Source of the DNA: Citrus sinensis
Taxonomy: Eukaryota > Streptophyta > Magnoliopsida > Sapindales > Rutaceae
Direction: 5' to 3'
NCBI RefSeq assembly: GCF_022201045.2
Contig: NC_068559.1
Location: forward strand, 22,823,501-22,887,500
DNA: 64,000 nucleotides
Below, piece by piece: positions 36,685-47,881 of this stretch; the stretch's first letter is position 1, and every line of letters starts with the position of its first letter. A model generated the notes under the pieces. The model saw nothing but the letters and a program-made list of their open reading frames with translations, had not been told where the DNA came from and made no database searches. Both the position numbers and the translations under genes were made by a program.

Positions 36685-38526
36685 CAATTTTGTTTCAATA
36701 ACTCAAATCGATCCCGTTTCCGATCTCTTGTGCTTTTTTATTTGAATTTTTTTCCCCTTTTTCCTGCTATTGATCGAATAAGGGAATTTAACGAAGAATC
36801 TTTAGGTTTATATAGAGGGAGAAAGAGACGAATGATTAGAGAGAGAGGAAGCGTATAACACGCATATAAAGTGGAAACGTAGAAGAAAGGAAAAAGGCTG
36901 GTTCGTGTAGGTTTGGGCCGATCTTTTAATGGGCTGGACAGGACTGGTTCTATGGAGATTCTGCCATGTCAGCATTTTTGGAGCGGAGTTGAATTAGACG
37001 CGTCCGGTTGTTTGTGGGCCGTTCGATTCGGTGGGTCCCGATAGTGAAAGTACACAACGGACATACATCCTGCTGTATCATGGATAAACTGAATCGCACG
37101 TTCTCCTCGCCAACTCGGTCGGTATCTGATAAGGTCTCTCAAATTTCAAAACCCTTTTCCCTGGGGATTTTTTTTTTTAATTACATGAGAGTCTTGTTTA
37201 TATTATAATTTATATTTTATAAAATTAATATATTAATATTTATAATTAGATAATTATTGAGACATTTTATATAGTATAACTCAAATTTTTTACTCTGTTT
37301 AATATTTGAAGAACGTCTATTTCACTCATATTTTGAAATAAAAAAGATTGTTTTCACTCAAATTGAGGAAGTAAATTAAACCCCTACAATACATTATGAG
37401 GGCTCAAACTCATAAATTAACAATTGTGAGGTTTGAATTCTAACCACTAATTAACCTAGTGGTTTCTTTTCCCCAAAGATTTAAATCATATAATATGTGC
37501 TTTTATTAACAAAGAGTAAATTAATTTATCGATTCTCATCAAATTTTATTAATTTTATTTCTTAAGTTTGAGTTTATGTAATCTGTTTGAGTATATATGT
37601 TATATTTAAAATTGATTCTCAAAATTTTATTTTTTATTAAATTCTAATATTTAGTAAATATAATTTTTAAATAATAACTTTAACAAAACTAGTAAAAATA
37701 TTAAGATTTCAGTTGGCCTTAATTTGAATACGTCAAAGGTTTACTGGATTGGCATTAAAGGCCCCTAACGTTAATTTTGTACAACAAAAAGGAAGATTAC
37801 AGGAACCATCAAATTAAGAGATATTCTAACGAAACAAATTCAAAGTCAATTGTCATTTTTATTTTTATTCCCACTCTCTGACTTTTTGCATGTGTTTGCG
37901 TACACATGCATGCTTTCAGCTTTACCTTCATCTAAGCTTTTTATCTTTCTTTCTTTCTCTTCTTCTCCCTTTTTTTTCCCGGAAAGCTCATTATTGCCTT
38001 TATTTTGTTTTGTTTTAGTTTTCAAATGCAATTGATTATCTGCTAATTGTGTAACTAGTGGCGGAGTGGCTTCATTTAAATCAAAGTTGTAGGCAGCTAA
38101 ATATGACTTCAAGAATCCCAAGTGCTATTCTGACAACCATATTTTATATATGATCTGAGAAGAAGCTAGCTTGACTGCAGTCCGGTTAAATTAAAACTCA
38201 TAATAAACTAAAATTAAACCCCTTATATATGACCATGTTTCACACAATTTTCAACATTATTTATTTTTTAAAATTAAAGAAAATTTTCACTTGTTATTCA
38301 AGGTGCCGTGTGTGTAAAATGTTTGTGCTCTGGTTCGGATATTCAATTAGACCATCTTGTTCAAACTTCAAACTTATGCAAGTCAAATCAACCCCATCGA
38401 CTTCGTTTGAACAAACTAATGAAACCCTGAAGCTTATAAATAAATATACACATGCACAAATTAAATCAGTCTTCACCAAACTCACAATAACTAAATATTA
38501 AGCAAGACATCGATCGCTTCAACCAA
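36685..38526. other. Divergent upstream region between the RING ligase and the secreted-peptide gene
   Basis: The left part holds the leader and promoter of the ligase (-). The right end holds the promoter of the peptide gene (+), with a TATA-like CTTATAAATAAATA at about 38429-38442. The middle is AT-rich. An open frame on - at 37846-38121 (91 codons) has no recognisable domain and is not called. Confidence 0.5.
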
Positions 38527-38913
38527 ATGGATTTCCACAGAGCAAACAACGTTGGCTTCGCCACATTTTTGCTCATTTTCATAATTTTGTCCGCTCCATC
38601 AGGTAAAATACAGTTTGGTGCGGCTGCCTCAAGGCTTTTGCATGATGAGCAGTTACTGTTGGAGAAATTTTTTCGGAACCTCGTTAATGGGTCCCTAAGG
38701 GCACCTGTGCCACCTATTGGTGGTTCTCCTTGCACTAATATACCTGGTGGTGGTGGTGGTGGTGGAAACGGTCACTGCCCGAATTTGAACGGCATGCACT
38801 TTGCTGGCCGCCATGTAGTGCGTACACCCTCGTCTTCCTTTCCCGGCGGTGCCGTAATCGATTTGCCGATGGCTTTCTCTGAGAGAAAGAATAACAAGCA
38901 AGGTACAAGCTAG
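38527..38913 (+). CDS. Small secreted peptide precursor, unassigned family
   Basis: A single exon of 128 codons with ATG at 38527, 85 bp after a TATA-like box. Residues about 9-34 form a hydrophobic signal peptide (VGFATFLLIFIILS...GAAAS). The mature part has APVPPIGGSPCTNIPG, a run of glycines encoded by a GGT microsatellite (about 38747-38765), GHCPN, and two cysteines (C69, C84). A C-terminal block HFAGRHVVRTPSSSFPGG follows. The layout (signal peptide, variable pro-region, short Pro/Gly/Ser core near the C terminus) is that of plant peptide-hormone precursors. The SPC...GH core is loosely reminiscent of PIP/PIPL peptides, but I cannot place it in a family. Short length and the microsatellite lower certainty; the signal peptide and promoter placement support a real gene. 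Confidence 0.62.
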   Translation: MDFHRANNVGFATFLLIFIILSAPSGKIQFGAAASRLLHDEQLLLEKFFRNLVNGSLRAPVPPIGGSPCTNIPGGGGGGGNGHCPNLNGMHFAGRHVVRTPSSSFPGGAVIDLPMAFSERKNNKQGTS

Positions 38914-39619
38914 CTGTTGATATATCATCTGTACCATTCTCTTGGCTGTAGGCTAGGCTTCACTGTGATAATATTAATTAATCACGAGGTTTTATTTCTT
39001 TTAATCTCATTTTTTTGCCCTTTTTTAAATTTTTAAAATTTGTTGCTTGGGAGCAACCATAACACGTCGGCTGTCAACCCACGTTTATTGACTTTTAATA
39101 AGAAAAATAAGTCCAAGACCACATATTATAAATAGTTCATTACAATGTTCTCAGTTCTTAATGTTGTCTTTGATGTCGACGTGTTGATTCACCTCAACTG
39201 AGAAATTTTTTCATTCATGATCTTGGACATGTTAAACTCAAGTCCTAATTATGAACTTAATGAATCACGTTAAATTATGATCATTACCACAGTTGTTTAA
39301 AAGGATACGGCCAAAGGCCAAATTCTTTTCATGTTCTAATCCCGCAAATCTGTAGTTTCCCATTATGGTGTACTTAAATTCAAGCTCCGCTACTGTATCC
39401 AATATCATCACTATGATATATAAAAAGCGATATCTTGTTATTCTGCCGGGCATGGATACAATTACCAAGTAAAGTTAATTATTTTTTACAACCAAAAGCA
39501 AGCACCTACTATCCAATTATACAACACTTGAAAAGCTACCTAAGACGCATAGGTAAACATGAAATGTGTGTTTTGATTGTAACATTTTTGATACACTTGC
39601 ACTCATCTAATTGTAAAAT
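38914..39619. other. Gap between converging genes
   Basis: AT-rich, 706 bp. It should contain the 3' UTR of the secreted-peptide gene (+) and of the 436-aa gene (-). I see no other feature. Confidence 0.55.
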
Positions 39620-42454
39620 CTATGCGACAAGTTGGCGAGCAGACTGACACCATCGATCATAAGATGGCTGAAGATTTGGCCAATCTGAAGCCGTAATGGC
39701 AAAATCTTGTACCCAATTTGTGAGTATCACTTCTTGATCCATTGCGGGTAAGCTGGAGATCACCTCGTTCATTGTTCTCTCTATTTGAAACTTCTCATAA
39801 CTCGTTAAAATAGGATATGATAGCCCATTGCGCGCATGGCAAAACAAAGGAAGCCAAAGTACCAGTATTTTGAACTTCACTTCTCTTGTAACTTCATCGT
39901 ATTCTTGATTCAGATCCCCAAACAATATAGCTGCGCACATATATGATAATAAGCAAGACAATTTAATTAAAAAGAAATGATTAAAATGTATCCAAAATGA
40001 GGTGACGTGTGATGTGACATTCCATGATTACCTGATATCCTGACAATCAGGCCCTGGACTCTGGGACTAGCTGTCAGCGCGAGAGAAGCAAGACCAGGGG
40101 AGCAGCTCCACTGAACCAGAGCCTGTTCCACGGCACCATAAACCCTAAGCTTGTTCGTAATCCACAACAATTCTTGAGCGAACTTCTCCCCCATCACCTC
40201 AGCATACTCCTCCGCACTGCCACCAAATGCTCCTTCATTATTCCTCTTCTTCGGCAACCGAAATGCTTCAGCGGCTTCGACCCAAGACATCACCATGTTA
40301 AAGCAGGAGCTCAGTCCCTTGATATATGGTGCTACATAGGAGCCAAAGGGCAGTGCCTTGATGGTACGGACAGGCCAGCCGTTGGAGTCGTCTTGGGATT
40401 GAGTGTTATGCATGAAGCGGTATAGGAGGCTGGAAGTGCGGGCGAAGGCTGAAGATAAAGCTGCTCGATTGACTTGGAGAAGCTCGATGTGGTCGTGACG
40501 GGCATTCCCCTCCATTATTCTCTCAGCCATTGTCATTGCAAACAGGTATTTGCTAGAAGCGGCTGGGATCTCGTTCAGGAGAGCCAAAATCTGCATACAA
40601 CATAAAAAAATAAAAATTTTCCTTTTAATAAGATATTTAAATAATATTTTTGTTAAACATTATAGCAAATGAGAGAAAGATGGATTTTGAATGGATGCCA
40701 AATAATAAATAGAAGGATGGGTTATTGAATCAACAAGTATATAACAAGATAGAGATATTTAGATGAATGGAATCAATTTCTAGATTTTTCAGGTCCAGGC
40801 TCTTGCAATGACCAATTCAAAGGCGGTTCATTTAAAGATATGCTTGTACTTCCAGATTTGATCTATCTACAAATTTTACCTGGAAATATCTCATATGAGC
40901 AACACACAAACTATAATTCATTATGTTAAGTTCAGATTAACAGAAGGATAAAAAAATAGTAAAACCAATGATCTGAAATAACTAAAATTGAAAGGCAGGG
41001 TTTTTACCAAGTTAATTATAAGATTAAAATTATATATATATATATATATACACAAGGGATGGCAAAGATCCAATTCATTTTAATTTCAAATTAAAATTAC
41101 TTTAAAATCACTTAAACAAACTCAAATTAAGACTTAGGAAGACTGTAAATCTACGGGATAAACATACCAAAGGTGTATTAATCATTATGAATACGGAGTT
41201 AACAGATTAAAAACAAATTTTAAAAATCCTGAATATCGAAAAGAAAAGAAAAAAAATAGATGCAGCAGGAGCAAGACAAACTATTTTTTACGTGGCAGAG
41301 TTTGGGGAGTTTTAAATTTGCATGCAGAGACGTGTCACCCATCTGCTCAACGTTGCTACGTGCTCAATAACCCGTCAGTTTTAACTTAGTTTTGCTGCAA
41401 CGATCGGGCTTCATCTTCTGTTATATCCCCACTTCAATCTTCACGTTTAAGGTTTTGGATTTTCTACTAAAGACAATTTCTATGGGCAGCCTAGGGTCTA
41501 CAACTTTTGCTTAGCTATATTCCCAAAATTTCGTCAACTTTTTTCATAGATGATGATTTTTGTCACAAAATTTAACATGTTAAATAGCAGATATAATAAT
41601 TTCGACTGAAAATTCATTACTGGTCTGAGTCTGAAAGATTATAATGTGATTGCAGTTACAGGTGGTTCTTGTTTGTAACGTTCTACGTGCAAAACCAATT
41701 GTTTTGCAGCTGTTGACATAGGTGATACGCGGCGCCTATTTTCTATTTTTTGGTTACTAGATGAAAACAAATAAAAAATTATATATAATTTTAAAGATAT
41801 TAAAAAAAAAACTTAAATTTGAGAAAAAGATAAGAATTAAGAAATTACAAATCTTTATATCAATATTGAATTTGTCAATTTGGTAGCCACGCGTTGAAAA
41901 ATCTATGAACTAGCTAGCATATAGAAAATTTAAATTAAGCAGAATGTGTGCTTCAGTATTTTTTTAAATCAAATAAGATGTCAAGATAATTAAGATGGCA
42001 AGGGTATACTTACGTGTGTAAGTGATCTACCGAGGGCTTTAATTGAGGGTGCATCAACTTCTTCATAGAGAACCAAATCAAGTGAAGAACTAGCAGAAGA
42101 TGGTAAGGCCAAAGCTGAAGAAGAAGAAACGGATGATAATATTGAATCAAACGATCCGAGGGCTGAGAGTGATCCACCGAGAGGATTAAAAGGCAAAGAG
42201 CTGCTTAGAGGGAAATGATCCATCAAAACCCTAAGAACCCAAACAGTAAGCCAAGTCATAAGCATGATCATGAACCTCAAATGATCAGTGGTCTTCCACT
42301 TCTCTGTGCCCTCAGTTTTAGAGGTTTGTGCAACAGAAACAAGTGTCTTTGCTGCCATGTTCACTGTGTACATGAAGATGTCGTTCAAGAGACCTGAAGC
42401 CTTGTTGGTTTTGTAGCCATATTGAGCTATGGCTAAATCTGTTGCCATGGTCAT
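39620..42454 (-). CDS. Plant protein of unknown function, three exons
   Basis: Exons read right to left: 42014-42454, 40032-40590, 39620-39930; total 1311 nt, 436 aa, with ATG at 42454. Residues about 60-78 (RFMIMLMTWLTVWVLRVLM) could form one membrane helix. A Ser/Leu-rich linker follows, then a helical C-terminal region ending SLPAMDQEVILTNWVQDFAITASDWPNLQPSYDRWCQSAR. That ending is reminiscent, from memory, of plant BTB/POZ-related proteins of the At1g63850/At2g13690 type, but no BTB domain is visible here. The three exons join in phase with good GT-AG sites, so the gene is well supported although its role is not. Intron 1 (1.4 kb) contains a TA microsatellite near 41034-41050. Confidence 0.82.
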
Positions 42455-44599
42455 TTATAAACTTTGGAGGAGAAAGGGTTTTTAGCAGAGAGCAAACCTT
42501 TGTTCAGAGGTTTAGTTTTAGATAGGAGGTGTTGTGTATGTGTCCCAACACTTCAACAATTCACATGTTTATATGTAAGGTTAGTGCCTTAACGGTGGAA
42601 AATTTTACCGTCCTTTATTAGCTTCCTAGTTAATTAAGGGTGCGTTTGTCAGCCACTCAGCCGCATTATTTATTAAGTTGATAAAAAAAATTGTACATCA
42701 TTACTTAGGACAAGCCTGCGTTACGTTGCAGACTCTGTATGTAACAGCTCAGTGCAAACGCCTTGTATCAGCTGAGTTCCAACAGCTTTTCCTCTCTCCT
42801 GCAACACGTGGATGCTCCCCATTTGCTATGTTACATACAGACTCTGTAACATAGCAAGCTCCCATTACCTACCATGTTAGGCTTTTAAAACAGGCTGCAG
42901 GGCTTTGATTTCGTCACCATAGTGTTAGTGTGCTCCCCAAGTAATATAATAACGACAAAAATGAAAAGATGCCAATAGCAGCAGTAGTGATTTTCACTTC
43001 ACTTGGGACCAAATTGCCGACTCCATGAGATGAGACTATAAATGGAGCCTTCTTGCATCATTGATGACTACTGAGCCTAAAATGCCAACAACAATTGCTA
43101 ATCGTCGGATACATGACAAAAATGACAAAAGTAAGGATTTGCATAATAGACCTGCTCTGCTACACTACTACTATGTATATCACGTAACATGTATACAGGT
43201 AATATTACAGCTACCAAGCACAATTCAACTGCTTTACTGGTCTTGCACGTCACCTTATTCTTTCAATTCAACACTACGCCCGATTTATACTAAGGAAATG
43301 TCGTGCTTCAAGGCTTTGTTTACCGGTGTAAACATAGTCAGGTGGATTTCAGACAAATCCAAAGTCTTGCCGCCTATCTGAAAGCCAAACATTCACTTGG
43401 AACAGAGTTTGTGGCCGCCTTACAACTAAGTGCTCAGAGCCTCAGACTTTACGTGGTCAGCTTGGCAACAGGAAAACCTTCTCGAAGGAGATAACTGTCC
43501 TTAGCTGAAAGCGACATATGTTAGTAAAAATGGAGTACTTCTTCCTTAAAAAGACTTATATGTACATGTAAATTCAATTAAGCAAATAATTGAAACAAGA
43601 ATAAAATTGTAAAAGATAGCTGTAATTAACTCAGTTTCCAGTCTACAGTAAAATTGATTAAAGTTGATCCAAAATCTAAATGTAAAAACCAGGTAAGAGA
43701 CTGAGTGGCCTGCAAGGAGTTTGCACTCTTCAAAACGTGGTCTACTGTATATTACCATGCCAATAACATAAGCCTCTATGGGCTTTTGACTCCCTCTCTA
43801 TAATAATTTCTTGGTGGATACGAAATGGGAATATAACTTATGCAAGAAATAGGACATCACACGCTATACATGGTTATTGGAAATCAATTCTAGAGTATGA
43901 AAAGATAGATGTAAGGGGTTATAAAAGATGTACTCTACTAAAAGCGGCACAAGGGATGAAAATTGCTCAGGATAGCAATCAGCCAATGGCTAGACACAGA
44001 GAGTTTCAGATTCCTAGTTGAATGTAACAAAAGAGATTATTTTTACTTGGCAATTTTTAGGTATTTTATTTGGCAATCAACTCTATGCTATCATACTACT
44101 CTCCTTAACCACTCCATGTCACCAAGTTCTACTGGTATCATAAGTAACAGTCTGTAAAGTTGCAATTTTTAGAGATTGGTACTCTCCAAATACATTATCT
44201 TTAGTTTTTCTTCTTGAGCCTATAAATTTTCTACATATCACAGGAAAAAGAATATTGAATTAGTTTTTAAATTATTCCTAATTATATTTCCACCCACCAA
44301 AGAAACTGATACTCCAATCAGATTACCTCCAACTAATTAACCAATTGACTTGTAAAGCTTACTAGACTATATGATTTAGTGTGCTCTGTAACAGTTTCAC
44401 AAAGATTAATTTGGATACAAGTAAATGTATTAAAGGAAGTCCTAAGGAATGTACCTCAGATGATGCTGCTAGGTGCAGTTTATGCCAATGGCAACAACTA
44501 ATGGTTTCTCTACTTTGGAAAATAATACATCATCCCAACTCAGCAGGATAGCTTCTTCAATTCAGGCTTTCTTTAAGCTTAAATCATCATTCTTAATCA
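42455..44599. other. Intergenic region
   Basis: The left end is the leader of the 436-aa gene (-) and the right end the 3' UTR of the long PPR gene (-). Near 42728-42860, GACTCTGTATGTAAC recurs in inverted form (GTTACATACAGACTC), suggesting remains of a foldback element. Open frames at 43061-43494 show no domain or codon bias and are not called. Confidence 0.5.
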
Positions 44600-47137
44600 T
44601 TATTCTGATGATATAGTGGGTCGACTTCTACCTTCGTTTCCACCGTCAGATAGACTAATGGTTGGAATGCTGCCCTCTTTAATAAGATTTTTAACAGGTC
44701 GAGCAGTTCGAGTGTCTTCCGACAATTTCAATATTGCATCTCTGACTACCAAATAGTTCTTATCAAGCGGATCTGGAAAATTTCCTTCGTCAACCATCTC
44801 TTTCAATACCTCAAAAGCCAAAGGAGGGTTTAGTTCAGAAAGAAAAGCACTTATTAATGCTACAAAAACAAACATGTCAGGTTTCATTCCCTTCTCTTTC
44901 ATCATACGGAAATGAACTAGAGCTGCCCTAGGCCTATCACACTTGCAAAGACCAGTAATAAGAGCCATGAAAGTAATCCTGTTGGGTGCACATCCTTTTT
45001 CCTCCATTTCATTCCAAAGCATGATAGCATCATCAGGTCTTCCAGCAATACATAGACCGTCTATTAAAGTAGTGTAGGTAATCACATCGGGGGAGCCGCT
45101 TTCTTTTTCTAACATCCGGGAAAGACAAAGCATGGCCTGATCAATATTGCCACTTTTGCACCATCCATTGATAAGCAAGTTGTAGGTCGCAACAGAGGGA
45201 ATAAGGCCCTTTGTGATCATCTCATTGAAAAGATCCTCGGCTTCTGCAACCCTTTGGGCCTTACATAGCCCGCTAATTATTATATTGTAAGCTACTACAT
45301 CAGGGCAACACCCATGAGCACATATATCACGGAATAGCTCCAAGGCTAAATCGACTCTTTTAATATCAATTAGGCCACCTATAGCTGCCGAATAGCAAAC
45401 TATATCAGGGAGGAAACCTTCTTGAACCATGTCAGTGAGAAATCTGAAAGCTTCCATCGCTTTCCCATGTTTGCATAGCTCTTTGATAAGCAAGGTATTA
45501 TGTTTCACCCATGGTTCATGTCCTTGAACACGCATCTTCCTCACAAGATTAAGGGCTCCTACAACATCTTGTCTTCTACACAGACAACGAAACATGGAGT
45601 TGAGAGTAAAATGGGTCGGCTTAAAACCTGACTCCTCCATTTCTCTCAAAAGCTCGTAACTTTCTTCCAGCCTATTTGAATTGCATAGCCCATCAATTAA
45701 ATTGTTGTAAAGGAAAACATTTTGCATACAGCCAATTTGAGTCATTTCTCTGAAGAGGCTTAGGGCCAGATCCAGCTTTCCATCCTTCAGTAAAGTATTA
45801 ATTACAATATCAAAAGAAGAGGTGTTTGGGGAAACTGTTCCCTTAAAGATCATGAGCATTTCCACCCCAACATCAGCAATAGGTTCGCCCTTGATCATGG
45901 CCTGAAGCAGATTATAAGCCTGATCTATTGAACCATTGCTGACAAGAATCCTCATGATAGAATTACAAAGGAGAGTCATAGTATTGACATCCCTGTCCTC
46001 CCAGATTTCTTTAACTAACAGGGTCAGTTCTCCTTCATCAGAACAAGAAGTTATAAGCTTTGAAAGTATCTCAAAATCAGGTGTAATACCAGATCCCCTC
46101 ATTTCCGAGTACAATTGCAATGCCATTTCAAGTTGTTTATTCTTACAGAGCCCTCCAATTATCACATCATACATAGCAGCATCAGAAGCAAAACCTGATT
46201 TCGTCATTTTATCAAACAGCTGCAAGGCCTTATCTACTCTAGATTTCTTCACAAACCCATGAATCAACACGCAGAATGTCTTCTCATTCAATCTAATATT
46301 GCAATCATCCATTCTTTCAATCAACTCACATGCCTTATCCACCTCACCCCACTTACTAAAAGCAACCAACAAGATAGAAAATACATGTTCATCAACCCAC
46401 CCGTGATCAATAATCTCATTGAAAACACTCAAAGCTTTATCAAACTGGCCAGAATTGCAATAAACCTGCAATAGGGGCGTCAGCGTGTATTTATCATAAC
46501 CCCACCCGTAATCTTGCATTTCTTTCAATCTCATCTCAACTAAGTCAACTGAACAAGACTTACACAAAGCCTCTAACAGACAATTATAGCTATAATTATT
46601 CGGAACGCAAAGACCTTCTCTTTTAACTTGATCAAACAACATGTTAGCTTCTTCAACCAACCCTACACTACCCAAACACCTAATCAAAAACCCCAAAGCC
46701 CCGGGGGACATAAAACACCGGGATTTCACGACATCCTGAGCCAAAACTCTGAGTGGGGGAATCCGTCGAGCACGTGATAGGATCGACGCCATGGCATTGT
46801 AAGTATATATATTGTGTTTATACCCACGTTGGACTGAGGCCCAGGCAAAGAAAAAGTTTGCTAATTTCCAGCTCCTAAACTTATTCAACACATTTTCAAC
46901 AACTTTATTGGTGAGCTTTGGTGAGAGATCGATCAATTCTGGGTTATTTGGAGAGAAGGGTTTCTTGGCGAAGATAGAAATGATTTTGTCAGTGATTTCA
47001 AAGGCATCTGACGGAAGAGTATTGTTGTTTTGCGAATTTGAGCAAATGGGTCTTTCAAATTTTGTGCCGAAATAAAGCTCTTTGATCGAGTTGTAAAAGT
47101 TTCTAGGGGCAGGTACTTCAAATTTTGACAGAGCCAT
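44600..47137 (-). CDS. Pentatricopeptide repeat protein, P class (At5g08310-like)
   Basis: A single exon of 845 codons from the first in-frame ATG (47137). The frame stays open a further 12 codons upstream without an ATG. About 18 P-type 35-residue repeats fill residues 100-800 (for example YNIIISGLCKAQRVAEAEDLFNEMITKGLIPSVATYNLLINGWCKSGNIDQAM). A Ser/Phe-rich N terminus with few acids could be a mitochondrial presequence. There is no E, DYW or SMR domain. P-class proteins bind organelle RNA and act in its processing, stability or translation. The Arabidopsis counterpart suggested from memory, At5g08310, is the numeric neighbour of the one suggested for the PPR gene at 29898-31511. That would mean conserved gene order. 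Confidence 0.93.
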   Translation of the reverse strand: MALSKFEVPAPRNFYNSIKELYFGTKFERPICSNSQNNNTLPSDAFEITDKIISIFAKKPFSPNNPELIDLSPKLTNKVVENVLNKFRSWKLANFFFAWASVQRGYKHNIYTYNAMASILSRARRIPPLRVLAQDVVKSRCFMSPGALGFLIRCLGSVGLVEEANMLFDQVKREGLCVPNNYSYNCLLEALCKSCSVDLVEMRLKEMQDYGWGYDKYTLTPLLQVYCNSGQFDKALSVFNEIIDHGWVDEHVFSILLVAFSKWGEVDKACELIERMDDCNIRLNEKTFCVLIHGFVKKSRVDKALQLFDKMTKSGFASDAAMYDVIIGGLCKNKQLEMALQLYSEMRGSGITPDFEILSKLITSCSDEGELTLLVKEIWEDRDVNTMTLLCNSIMRILVSNGSIDQAYNLLQAMIKGEPIADVGVEMLMIFKGTVSPNTSSFDIVINTLLKDGKLDLALSLFREMTQIGCMQNVFLYNNLIDGLCNSNRLEESYELLREMEESGFKPTHFTLNSMFRCLCRRQDVVGALNLVRKMRVQGHEPWVKHNTLLIKELCKHGKAMEAFRFLTDMVQEGFLPDIVCYSAAIGGLIDIKRVDLALELFRDICAHGCCPDVVAYNIIISGLCKAQRVAEAEDLFNEMITKGLIPSVATYNLLINGWCKSGNIDQAMLCLSRMLEKESGSPDVITYTTLIDGLCIAGRPDDAIMLWNEMEEKGCAPNRITFMALITGLCKCDRPRAALVHFRMMKEKGMKPDMFVFVALISAFLSELNPPLAFEVLKEMVDEGNFPDPLDKNYLVVRDAILKLSEDTRTARPVKNLIKEGSIPTISLSDGGNEGRSRPTISSE

Positions 47138-47881
47138 TGGAGCAAAAGATTTTGCAACCCGCTTAACTTCCAACGTTTACAACGTTACAGGAGACTAAGG
47201 GGCAGGCAAAAATAAAATATTAGTTTGATTATTTTACTTTTTATTTCCTTTAACAAACAATTATGAATTTGTGATGATAATCTATTAATCTCACCAATAA
47301 AGGTTTTCTTTTTTTAAAAAAGAAAAAAAAACTCTTAAGCTTTTTAAATTTTTTTTGACAGGTTTGGTGATCCCATAATAAATCTACAAATTTTTAATTT
47401 TTAAATTTTGTAAAGCTATATAAATGAAAATTTTCTACACAATTTTCACCACACCAGTGAAAGTAGTTCTGCCGCCATAGAAGCATTTGCTTGTTTTTCT
47501 GTTCACTAATTAACAATAGTTAATCGATGAATATTGGAATAATTTTTAAGAATAAAAATTTTGAAATGTATAGTATCAATATTCTCATTTGTGCTAGTGT
47601 CATATAATTGAGATTAATTATTTTAATTTTTATTCTAATCACCCATCCAAATTGTACTTACAAGAAATTTAAATCAGCACGTAATTTATCCAAAGAAAAA
47701 AAGAAGAAATAAATAGATATAAATTTTATGTTGTTGATCATAAAGTGGATATTAATAAAAAAAATTTCTTTAATTAGTAAAAGTAAAAGAGATAATCTAT
47801 TCATATGCACCCAATAACCCCCGAAATAACGTAAAATGAAAAGCAGAAGGCAGCTTTAATCAGCATGCTTAGCTGCTTGAT
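47138..47881. other. Intergenic gap
   Basis: AT-rich DNA between the PPR start and the oxidase stop. It should carry the PPR promoter and the 3' UTR of the oxidase gene. Nothing else is recognised. Confidence 0.5.

Noticed and set aside
37846-38121. 91-codon - frame MGFLKSYLAAYNFDLNEATPP...
   Set aside because: No homology recognised, Lys/Glu low complexity at the C-terminal half, and no flanking splice or promoter signals that stand out. Could be revisited with transcripts.
43061-43494. Two overlapping + frames of 106 and 63 codons
   Set aside because: No domain, no codon bias, in a region with foldback-like debris.
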